DNA from: DATMYQ01 sp035560935
GTDB lineage: Bacteria > Bacillota > Negativicutes > Sporomusales > Sporomusaceae
Direction of reading: 5' to 3'
Length of the DNA: 11,095 nt
NCBI GenBank assembly: GCA_035560935.1
Contig: DATMYQ010000358.1
Location: 1 to 11,095 of the forward strand
The position numbers were made by a program, and so were the translations under genes. Of this stretch, positions 1-6,313 are shown piece after piece. The notes under the pieces are model-generated. The model made no database searches. It was not told the DNA's origin and saw only the letters and a list, made by a program, of their open reading frames with translations. Within the stretch, counting starts at the first letter, position 1, and every line of letters starts with the position of its first letter.

Positions 1-83
1 TTTCAATATAATAAAAATGATCCTCAATTTTGTTCCATGACACCGCGAGGTACAATCCAACATCCTCATGTTTTTAAGCAAAC

Positions 84-623
84 TTAACCGTTGCTGTATT
101 GTTTTATGCCATCCACAATTGCTAGTGCAACTTTATCTAGCCATTGGTCATTTTTCAATAACTTCGCCTCATCATAATTCGTGACAAATGCAATTTCGAT
201 TAAAACAGCTGGCATGCTAGTTTTTTCAAGAACATAAAAGTTTCCTGCTTTGGCTTCGCGGTTGTATAATCCGGTTGCCTGAAGCAAATTATCTTGAATG
301 TTTCCAGCTAACTTTCCACCTTTAGCACTGCCAGGACAATACCAAGTTTCAACACCGTGTGCAGTTGCGTCTTTAAAAGCATTACAATGGATGCTTATAA
401 ATAGATCTGCTTGCGAATTATTTGCCTTGTCACAGATAGATTGAAGTTCATTCGATTGCACATATTCCGCCTCATAGGCCGCATCCGCATTTAACAAGTT
501 TACAACCTTTTTTGCTACCTTGTCATTTACGTCTGCTTCGCGTAAACCCGCACCCTGATTTACTGCCCCTGAATCTAACTGTTTATCATGACCAGGATTT
601 ATACACACCTTGATTTTAGGCAC
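84..623 (-). CDS. N-acetylmuramoyl-L-alanine amidase, catalytic domain only (Amidase_3 family)
   Basis: This 179-residue protein should be a zinc hydrolase that cleaves the amide bond between N-acetylmuramic acid and L-alanine in peptidoglycan. The Amidase_3 signature is complete: His12 in NPGHD, Glu29 in LREAD and His79 in SIHCN as zinc ligands, and Glu143 in LIEIAFVTN as the catalytic acid/base. The domain fills the whole protein. There is no signal peptide, membrane segment, SPOR, LysM or other wall-binding repeat, so export is not explained. The start is GTG (623-621), chosen because GAGGAGGG lies 6 nt upstream (630-637). A weak possible promoter is TTGATT (703-708) with TATAGG (681-686), spacer 16. 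The gene is AT-rich (about 35-40% GC in sampled stretches) compared with its neighbours and has its own transcript. Likely roles are a mother-cell or sporulation lytic enzyme, or a phage-derived lysin; the sequence does not separate these. Confidence 0.9.
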   Translation of the reverse strand: MPKIKVCINPGHDKQLDSGAVNQGAGLREADVNDKVAKKVVNLLNADAAYEAEYVQSNELQSICDKANNSQADLFISIHCNAFKDATAHGVETWYCPGSAKGGKLAGNIQDNLLQATGLYNREAKAGNFYVLEKTSMPAVLIEIAFVTNYDEAKLLKNDQWLDKVALAIVDGIKQYSNG

Positions 624-629
624 TGTAAT

Positions 630-637
630 CCCTCCTC
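630..637 (-). promoter_or_regulatory. Strong ribosome-binding site of the amidase gene
   Basis: Minus-strand GAGGAGGG, 6 nt before a GTG codon. It fixes the GTG at 623 as the start, since no ATG is available nearby in that frame. Confidence 0.8.
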
Positions 638-796
638 AGATCTTATTTCCCGTTTCTCTACAACGCCCAATAATATGACCCCTATACATATTTATTTTAG
701 CTAATCAAGTTTTGCGTACCGCTACTCACGTTTGAAGCTTATATTATTCCCCCCTCCCTACACTATTAAAACTGCCCCTAATTCCAACCTTCGACC

Positions 797-841
797 TCAA
801 AAAATAAACACCCTCATATACATCATTGTACAGAGGATGTT
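797..841 (-). terminator. Intrinsic terminator downstream of the LuxR-type regulator gene
   Basis: On the minus strand AACATCCTC (841-833) pairs with GAGGGTGTT (815-807), nine pairs with one G-U. Inside it TACA and TGTA give a second short stem around an ATGA loop. The tract TATTTTTTG follows directly. It begins about 12 nt after the regulator stop codon and separates that gene from the amidase gene. Confidence 0.75.
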
Positions 842-850
842 AGTTGCTTT

Positions 851-871
851 ATATCACCCACCGGGTGATAT
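851..871. repeat. Perfect 9-bp inverted repeat over the regulator stop codon
   Basis: ATATCACCC (851-859) and GGGTGATAT (863-871) are perfect reverse complements around a 3-nt centre. The stop codon of the LuxR-type gene (854-856) lies inside the left arm. No T-tract follows on the minus strand, so it is not a standard terminator by itself. It could be an mRNA 3' hairpin ahead of the terminator at 797-841, or a protein-binding palindrome. Confidence 0.6.
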
Positions 872-3364
872 CACATTATTTTCAGTTAATTCGATGAGCC
901 GCATTTTCAGTAAGGCCCGCGAGGGAACATCCAGTTTTTCAAAAACGCTTTTTAATTGCGTTTTAATCGTATTTTCCGAAGTAAACAGTCGCGCGCCGAT
1001 TTCTTTGTTGGTCAGTCCCGCCGCCGCCAGCTGCGCGATCTCCAGTTCCCGTTTCGTGAGCTTCGGCGTTTTCTCAACAAAGTACTCCTGTATCATCCGC
1101 TCTTTCGATTTGCGGAATTGATGGTATAGCTTGATGATTTCCCGGATTTCCTCACGATAATTTCCTTCTGCGGCAATTTTTCTAAGCAGCGGCTCAATAT
1201 AATCGCAGTTTTCCGCGAACAGCATGAACTGCCTGTCCGGCATGGCGATATACATCGCTTTTTTCAGATTCGCCAACGCCTCGTCTTCCCGGTATATTTT
1301 ATAACAGGCCGCCGCCAGGTATATATAGGTATAAACATATCCCAGCTGATTTTGAAAAACAGAAGCGACCCGTATAAAATGCTCGGCACTGCCAATCAGT
1401 TTTAGATATTCTCCCTGTATCAGCAACAGCCGGCCATACATCACATGAAAAAACGGAAACGCGGGAAACCGCAGCCGGATATTTCCGATGTCGTCAGTCA
1501 AGAGTTTTTCCGGAATCTTGTCTTTTTGATCAAGATAGACATAGATGCAGCCTTCGCAAATTTCAACCACATGTACAAAATCATATTCCCGGCCCCTGGA
1601 CATACCCGCCCGCATCTGCCGCATCGTCTCCATGACACGGGATAAATCACCTTGCATGAACGCGATGAGTATCTTGAGGTACTGGGCACTGAAAACAATT
1701 GACTCATCCATGCCCGCCTGTGCCTTGAGCAAGGCTTTATGCGCCAGAATCTCCGCATTTTCAAAATCACCCTGATTGAAGTGAGCTTCCGCCTCCATGG
1801 CGTATTCCGCCCCAGATCCGTGTCCGTTTGTCAGACGGTAATAATGGGGTAAGACTTCCTTTAAATCGTTAATATGTTCGGCAAGTTTGCCGCTTTCCCG
1901 GTAATACAGCGTTAGCACCGACGGGGAACCAAATGTCCAGTTCTCCGCATCATAAAGTGTTGCCGGTTGATTAAGCAGTTCCCAGGCTTTCCGGTAACGC
2001 GCCGCTGTTTTTTTCAGATCATTAAATTCGGCAAAACCAAGCAGCACTTCCAGTTCTCCCAGAAGTCGATTCCGCTGTTCTGGATTCAATCTGTTGTCCA
2101 TTTCCAGGTTCTCGCTGAATTCCCTGCATAGTTTATAGAACAGAACACTCTCATGATGGACATAAAGATGCATGACATAAACCAGCAATGCGTAGTGATG
2201 CCGGGCTTTGATCTCCCGGGGGCATTCCTCCAGATATTTTTTGAGCGTCTCTTTGTTGACTGCAGTAAAATCATTGGATTTTTCTTCTTCCAGCGTAACC
2301 AGGATGCTGTCAAAATCGCTGCACTCATAAAAGCAGCGTCTGGCAGCGAAATAATCACCGGTTTGCCGAAACCAGCGGGCGGCTTTTTGATATAACTCAT
2401 TTTTGCGGCAAACATCTTTTCTGTCCAGCATTTCTTTCAAAAAACTGGTAAAGATGTTATGGACATTGTAGGTTTTGCTGCCGCCGTCATATTTTACAAA
2501 AGCATTTTTATTGGTTATTTCCGTCAAAAGTTCAACCGTATTTTCTTTCTCCCACATATAGACAGCCTGTTCCCGGGTGAAGCTGTCAAAAATGCACAGG
2601 GTAAGAAAAAACTCTTTCATCTCTGCCGAAAGAGGCGTGTATATTGCTTTTTCAACAAGCATGTAAATGCTCTTTTCCGGCGAATAGCCTCCTCCAGCGA
2701 TATATTCCAACAGCAGCAGGTACAAAGCGCTGATCCAGCCTTCAGTCAGGGCGTACAGCTTGTCTGCTTCACAATCTTTCATCCTGATTCCGCACACCCT
2801 ATAGTATTCAACAATATCTTTCGGCAACAATTCAAAAGTTTTTTGCGTAATATGATGCAAGAAACCTTTGAGCGTTAATTCCTCCCGGTTTTTCATATCG
2901 GTAAACCGCGCGATCAACACAACATGCAGATTAATTATGCTGCTTTTCGCCATCGCCTCCATAAAGCGATTGACGGCAGTGCTTGCGATCAAGTGATAAT
3001 CGTCAATCACGATGACTGTCTGAGCGGACAACTTAGTTTCTTCAAAAATACGTAAGGCTTCGTTCATGAAAACGCTGTCATCAGCCAAACTAACCTGCCG
3101 CAACCTCTGCGAAGATCGCTTATTCAATTTGGCGAACAAACGGCTGAATTCTTTCCAAAAACTATGGGGTGAGTTGTCATAGACGATTTGCCAGAAGACA
3201 TGAGCCGCATTTTTGTTCAAGTACTCTCTGACCGCAGTGGTTTTACCGTATCCCATCGGCGCCTCAACAATCGTAAACGGATGATGAAGTATTCCGCTCA
3301 TGGCCTGAGTAACTTTTTCTGAAAAATATAGATTTCTTGCGTTATTCTGTCTCGCTTTATCCAC
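854..3364 (-). CDS. ATP-dependent LuxR-family transcriptional regulator (LAL / MalT-like)
   Basis: This 836-residue cytoplasmic regulator has the STAND ATPase layout of MalT and the LAL family. The N-terminal NTPase has Walker A APMGYGKTT (residues 35-43) and Walker B VIVIDDYH (117-124). A long helical middle (roughly 330-760), rich in Ala, Tyr and Leu and TPR-like, should form the ligand-sensing superhelix. A C-terminal LuxR helix-turn-helix (about 769-828; TKRELEIAQLAAAGLTNKEI) binds DNA. The total is near the roughly 900 residues usual for MalT. The start is GTG (3364-3362) with GAGGAAG 7 nt upstream. It has its own unit, between the terminator at 3509-3537 and the one at 797-841. In this family an inducer plus ATP drives oligomerisation and activation; the inducer here is unknown. 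Its position just after the reductase operon makes it a candidate regulator of that operon, which is inference only. Confidence 0.92.
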   Translation of the reverse strand: MDKARQNNARNLYFSEKVTQAMSGILHHPFTIVEAPMGYGKTTAVREYLNKNAAHVFWQIVYDNSPHSFWKEFSRLFAKLNKRSSQRLRQVSLADDSVFMNEALRIFEETKLSAQTVIVIDDYHLIASTAVNRFMEAMAKSSIINLHVVLIARFTDMKNREELTLKGFLHHITQKTFELLPKDIVEYYRVCGIRMKDCEADKLYALTEGWISALYLLLLEYIAGGGYSPEKSIYMLVEKAIYTPLSAEMKEFFLTLCIFDSFTREQAVYMWEKENTVELLTEITNKNAFVKYDGGSKTYNVHNIFTSFLKEMLDRKDVCRKNELYQKAARWFRQTGDYFAARRCFYECSDFDSILVTLEEEKSNDFTAVNKETLKKYLEECPREIKARHHYALLVYVMHLYVHHESVLFYKLCREFSENLEMDNRLNPEQRNRLLGELEVLLGFAEFNDLKKTAARYRKAWELLNQPATLYDAENWTFGSPSVLTLYYRESGKLAEHINDLKEVLPHYYRLTNGHGSGAEYAMEAEAHFNQGDFENAEILAHKALLKAQAGMDESIVFSAQYLKILIAFMQGDLSRVMETMRQMRAGMSRGREYDFVHVVEICEGCIYVYLDQKDKIPEKLLTDDIGNIRLRFPAFPFFHVMYGRLLLIQGEYLKLIGSAEHFIRVASVFQNQLGYVYTYIYLAAACYKIYREDEALANLKKAMYIAMPDRQFMLFAENCDYIEPLLRKIAAEGNYREEIREIIKLYHQFRKSKERMIQEYFVEKTPKLTKRELEIAQLAAAGLTNKEIGARLFTSENTIKTQLKSVFEKLDVPSRALLKMRLIELTENNVISPGG

Positions 3365-3508
3365 AAGCTCACTTCCTCGCCGTTATTGTTCCGGCTTTCT
3401 CCGTCGGAATTAACGTCCAAACAGGGCAGACGGCCAACCGAGCGGTGCATTGATTTAAGATGGGCAGCCCTGATGCCGCCTCCAATTTAGCTAAAAATCC
3501 GCTACGAC
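3365..3508 (-). promoter_or_regulatory. Leader of the LuxR-type gene with inverted repeats
   Basis: This 144-nt stretch must hold the promoter of the regulator, because a terminator for the upstream unit ends just before it. No convincing -35/-10 pair was found. It does hold inverted repeats: CAGGGC (3422-3427) with GCCCTG (3467-3472), a small CGG-CCAA-CCG hairpin inside them (3431-3440), and TTCCG/CGGAA nearer the gene. On the minus strand these could form a branched leader RNA. No known riboswitch consensus was recognised. A 63-codon frame runs through here but also crosses the terminator and is not accepted as a gene. Confidence 0.4.
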
Positions 3509-3537
3509 TAAAAAACACACAGCAATGAGCGGCTGTG
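3509..3537 (-). terminator. Intrinsic terminator at the end of the reductase accessory module
   Basis: On the minus strand CACAGC (3537-3532) and GCTGTG (3523-3518) form a 6-bp GC-rich stem with an 8-nt loop, followed by TGTTTTTTAG. It lies about 70 nt after the stop of the small ORF and closes the transcript that carries the radical SAM and polyferredoxin genes. Confidence 0.7.
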
Positions 3538-3607
3538 CATTTTACAGCATATGCGTGCAAATCTTACGACAAATTCTGCCTTCAATAAATGTCGTTCCAG
3601 GATTTTC

Positions 3608-3832
3608 TTAAAATTCCTGCATTTTTTTGATGCTTTCAAAAAGATTTCCAAAAGTAGATGCCATTCTTAGTTTTTCATCCTGGTTAAGCACCTTTTTGCC
3701 GAAGCTGTTGTGGGATGGAGACGTCAGACTATAAAAAAATCTTCTTCTTGATTTTTCTTCAATTGCCGCATTGGGCATTTGTCCGGCAACAAGCAGCAAG
3801 AAGAGCAGGAACCGGTTCCGCGCTTCACTCAC
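3608..3832 (-). CDS. Small hypothetical protein translationally coupled to the polyferredoxin gene
   Basis: This is a 74-residue ORF of unknown function; I do not recognise a family. Its GTG start (3832-3830) overlaps the TGA of the upstream polyferredoxin gene (3831-3829) as GTGA, the usual arrangement for coupled translation. A TTG one codon earlier is the alternative start. No clear Shine-Dalgarno is seen. The product has a short hydrophobic run (FLLFLLLVAG, about residues 9-18), a basic SRRRFF motif (about 28-33), and a charged, helix-prone C-terminus ending KKMQEF. The RR motif follows the hydrophobic run rather than preceding one, so it is not a Tat signal. It resembles the SRRHFF stretch inside the polyferredoxin. 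Evidence for it being real: tight overlap, sensible codon choice, and a terminator about 70 nt downstream with no other gene between. It could still be a chance frame. Confidence 0.5.
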   Translation of the reverse strand: MSEARNRFLLFLLLVAGQMPNAAIEEKSRRRFFYSLTSPSHNSFGKKVLNQDEKLRMASTFGNLFESIKKMQEF

Positions 3833-4827
3833 CAAAGATCGCTGCCGTGGTTTTGGAATTTACATTCCAGGCAGAATTCACTGCCACCCATGGGCTGATA
3901 ATAATTTCCGCAGCACCGGCACTGAGGCAGTGACACATTCGCAACCAAGTGAGTTTTCAAGACTTCAGCCCACTGGAAATGAATCGCCCGTTGCTGACAA
4001 AAGCTGGCGCAAACGCCGCAGCGGGTACAAAGAAGCGGGTTATGATACAACTGTATTGCGGCCTCATCCTCTTTTTGTATAATGATCGCCTGATTCGGAC
4101 AAACTTTTTCACATAAGCCGCAGGCGTGGCACGAGTCGGTTACCGTAATGGCTGTGAAAATCTGCTGGCTGGCACCATCCGGCAAATCCAGCTCATTTTC
4201 ACCAATCCGCGCAAAAAAAGAGGACCTTTTTAGGGGGGCAGGATCCGCCGCCGCGGGAAGAACAACTTCTCCCACCGTTTCAATGGCCGCGCCGAAGAGC
4301 TTTGTGAAAAAATGCCGCCGCGATATGGGTTGTCGATCGGCGTTTATGTTTTGCGCACAAGCGCCGGTTTTAATGAGAGGCCGGTCCAAATAGGATAATA
4401 AAGCATTCGCCTTGCCGACGCTGTCCCAAAGCTGCTCCTTAACCGGCAATCGGCAATGCTCACAACCGCTGTCGTCAATCAGAAGGATTCGATCTTCGCT
4501 TATATTCAGGGCCAGACCGACGAGCAGCCGCGCATCAAGGAAGCCCAGGCAGGGCCAGTCACTGCTGCTATTTTGCTTTTGGCAATGGAATAGTAATGGA
4601 GCTGTTCCCGACAAGCCTTTCCGCAATGCGGCCGGACTGTAATTTTCGCCCGCTATCGCTTCTGCCGGACAGGCCGCCAGACAAAGGCCGCAATCATTAC
4701 ATGCCGCGTTAATCGATAAATCTTCACCGATGGCAGCGCCCGGGCAGCGTTCCCGGCACCGGTTGCAGGTCATTTTTTTATATTTATAAACCAAACACAA
4801 GTCACGGTATATTCGGGTAGCGCTCAT
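3829..4827 (-). CDS. Cys-rich 4Fe-4S polyferredoxin with NapF-like C-terminal half
   Basis: This 332-residue protein probably carries electrons or iron-sulfur clusters for the adjoining enzymes; it has no export signal and should be cytoplasmic. Domains in order: an N-terminal ferredoxin-like part with C21/C24/C28 (C11 may add a fourth ligand) and a full C43-C46-C49-C53 set; a middle part with C82, C93 and C122-x2-C125; an internal SRRHFF motif (169-174); a ferredoxin pair, C233-C236-C239-C243 and C267-C270-C273-C277; and a tail zinc-ribbon-like pair C303-x2-C306 and C319-x2-C322. Residues from about 168 onward resemble NapF, a cytoplasmic ferredoxin that begins with an SRR motif and has been linked to maturation of the molybdoenzyme NapA. 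The start ATG is preceded by AAGGAG at 5 nt. It follows the radical SAM gene by 51 nt. As a whole it looks like a fusion of two ferredoxin modules. Its exact role is unknown. Confidence 0.8.
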   Translation of the reverse strand: MSATRIYRDLCLVYKYKKMTCNRCRERCPGAAIGEDLSINAACNDCGLCLAACPAEAIAGENYSPAALRKGLSGTAPLLFHCQKQNSSSDWPCLGFLDARLLVGLALNISEDRILLIDDSGCEHCRLPVKEQLWDSVGKANALLSYLDRPLIKTGACAQNINADRQPISRRHFFTKLFGAAIETVGEVVLPAAADPAPLKRSSFFARIGENELDLPDGASQQIFTAITVTDSCHACGLCEKVCPNQAIIIQKEDEAAIQLYHNPLLCTRCGVCASFCQQRAIHFQWAEVLKTHLVANVSLPQCRCCGNYYQPMGGSEFCLECKFQNHGSDLW

Positions 4828-4878
4828 TTCTTCTCCTTGTTCAGCAGCGGACTTCAGGCAATGGAATCACATTGCTGG

Positions 4879-6198
4879 CTACAGCTGAGTCGAATCAAAT
4901 GTATCCCAATCAACCAAAGCAATTTTTAGTTCGCGGAGATAATTTCCCTCTTCGCGATGTTCCATGATTTGATAGGAAACGCCGACCTCCACCTGCAGTT
5001 TTTTCAACTGGCCGATTTCTTTTATATGAAACTCCAGAAAATCATAGTCTTGATTATATTCATATAAAGAAACCTTACTTTTTTTGAAGGCCGCCAAAAC
5101 GGCGGGAATATCCGGTCCAAAAACTTTTGCCGTTTTAAAGAAATAGTCTTTCGGTGAGAAATAATGCCTCGCCGACACGGCTTGCTGGTAATTCTGCTGA
5201 TAAACCTGACCGGTATGTTTATTTTCCAATGAACAATAGTGAACTCCGAGGTTAAGTCTTTGTTCCAGAGCAAACTCAACCAATGCTAGGCCTTCCTCTT
5301 CACTGCGGAACACCGGCAGTCCACCGGCATACCAATAGTCATACAGCACCTGATACGGCGGATTTTTGATCTGCAATGACCGCTTGTTGAATTCGGCATG
5401 ATTCTGATAGGGAAAGCAAAACTCCAATAAGTTAATCCCCCGGACTTCCATTTGATCCAACCGGATCAGCAGTTCTTTCATGGCGGCGAATGTGCCGGGT
5501 ATCACCGGCATTTCTACCATGACATCCGGAATATAAGATTTCGCTGCTATTATTTTATCATAAATTGTTTCTTGCCCTTCCCGGCTGTCTTCCAGTTTTA
5601 TACTGAAGCGAATCTCGTTTAAGCCGGCCTGATGGAGGGCCCGCAGCGTTTTTTCATCAATAAGTTCGCCGGCCGTGTACATTCTGGTATGAATCCCGGG
5701 AAATTTCTGCTTCGCATAGTGCAGAAATTCAACAGCCTCGGCTTTATGCAGCAGCGGCTCGCCGCCGGTTAAGGCCAAATGGGATATCTGTTGTCCCGAC
5801 TGGTAAATCTGATCCAATTCCCGCACGCAGTTGCGCTGGTTCCGGGAATAAAATGCATAGTTTTCCTGATTGGGATTAAAGCAGTAATAGCAATGCCTGG
5901 GACACATGAGCGAGATAAAGAAGCTGACGCTACCGCTGCTCCGGCGGCAGGCTTTGCAGGCAGGAGATAACCACTGGGTATAAACACTTTTCCCCTCGTT
6001 CTCCACATAGGCCCCCTTGGCAGCCAGCGCCTGACATTTCTGTCCCGGATCGGCACAGCGTTCCTGCGCCACCCGGATACCATGATTTTCTATGTGCTCA
6101 AAAAACCGCCGATAGATATTTACATAAATCTCTGCGTAGTGCCGAAATACTGCGTTTTGAATGAGTGGCAACCGCTTCTCATTAATTTCCATTAACAT
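4879..6198 (-). CDS. Radical SAM enzyme of the reductase operon
   Basis: This 439-residue protein has the radical SAM core: C99-x3-C103-x2-C106 (CPRHCYYC) for the 4Fe-4S cluster that cleaves S-adenosylmethionine, and the SAM-binding LTGGEP (residues 143-148). Just before the core sit C81-x2-C84 (ACKAC) and further upstream C48 and C55, which could hold an extra metal site. The C-terminal third has no SPASM-like cluster of cysteines. I chose the ATG at 6198-6196 because GAGGAG lies 6 nt upstream (6205-6210); the frame is open to 6441 but that part overlaps dmsC and an intergenic hairpin. It follows dmsC by about 100 nt and precedes a polyferredoxin that could reduce its cluster. The substrate is unknown. 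Possible targets are the reductase, a cofactor, or a small partner protein. Assignment to the superfamily is firm; the function is not. Confidence 0.88.
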   Translation of the reverse strand: MLMEINEKRLPLIQNAVFRHYAEIYVNIYRRFFEHIENHGIRVAQERCADPGQKCQALAAKGAYVENEGKSVYTQWLSPACKACRRSSGSVSFFISLMCPRHCYYCFNPNQENYAFYSRNQRNCVRELDQIYQSGQQISHLALTGGEPLLHKAEAVEFLHYAKQKFPGIHTRMYTAGELIDEKTLRALHQAGLNEIRFSIKLEDSREGQETIYDKIIAAKSYIPDVMVEMPVIPGTFAAMKELLIRLDQMEVRGINLLEFCFPYQNHAEFNKRSLQIKNPPYQVLYDYWYAGGLPVFRSEEEGLALVEFALEQRLNLGVHYCSLENKHTGQVYQQNYQQAVSARHYFSPKDYFFKTAKVFGPDIPAVLAAFKKSKVSLYEYNQDYDFLEFHIKEIGQLKKLQVEVGVSYQIMEHREEGNYLRELKIALVDWDTFDSTQL

Positions 6199-6204
6199 GC
6201 ATAA

Positions 6205-6210
6205 CTCCTC
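6205..6210 (-). promoter_or_regulatory. Ribosome-binding site deciding the radical SAM start
   Basis: Minus-strand GAGGAG, 6 nt before the ATG at 6198-6196. It rules out the longer frame that starts inside dmsC. Confidence 0.8.
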
Positions 6211-6246
6211 ACAATAATCGGTCTTGGCGGACCGCAGCTCGATAAC

Positions 6247-6280
6247 AAAAGGCTCCCCTGAAATGCCACGGGAGCCTTTT
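6247..6280. terminator. Strong hairpin between dmsC and the radical SAM gene
   Basis: AAAAGGCTCCC (6247-6257) and GGGAGCCTTTT (6270-6280) form an 11-bp perfect stem with a 12-nt loop. On the minus strand it is followed by TTTTGTTATC, so it should act as an intrinsic terminator or attenuator after dmsC. The plus-strand flank is also T-rich, so it may work both ways. It would lower readthrough into the radical SAM and polyferredoxin genes. Confidence 0.75.
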
Positions 6281-6283
6281 ATT

Positions 6284-6313
6284 ATTATATTCGATTTGAT
6301 TAATTTAGTCCAA
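6284..6313 (-). promoter_or_regulatory. Possible promoter for the radical SAM module
   Basis: A perfect TATAAT (minus strand, 6289-6284) is preceded 18 nt upstream by TTGGAC (6313-6308), which matches the first three bases of TTGACA. Transcription would start near 6277, inside the 5' arm of the hairpin at 6247-6280. This would let the downstream genes be made independently of the reductase operon. The -35 is weak and the stretch is AT-rich, so chance is possible. Confidence 0.4.

Noticed and set aside
1..83. Terminator after the amidase gene
   Set aside because: Only a 4-bp GAGG/CCTC pairing is seen, with no T-tract in the right place on the minus strand. Nothing else is evident in these 83 bases.
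732..1121. Plus-strand 129-codon frame opposite the end of the LuxR-type gene
   Set aside because: It covers the helix-turn-helix coding region and the terminator on the opposite strand and has no family features.
3365..3508. Known riboswitch (molybdenum cofactor, cyclic-di-GMP, TPP or others) in the regulator leader
   Set aside because: I compared remembered consensus stretches and saw no clear match, so no class is claimed.
3369..3560. 63-codon minus-strand frame just upstream of the LuxR-type gene
   Set aside because: It runs through the terminator hairpin at 3509-3537, has no good ribosome-binding site, and shows no domain. It is treated as leader sequence, though a repeat origin is raised as a finding.
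4080..4340. Tat signal peptide at the internal SRRHFF of the polyferredoxin
   Set aside because: The motif is about 169 residues into the protein, after ferredoxin-like motifs, and the following stretch is not a typical hydrophobic core. A NapF-like module boundary explains it better.
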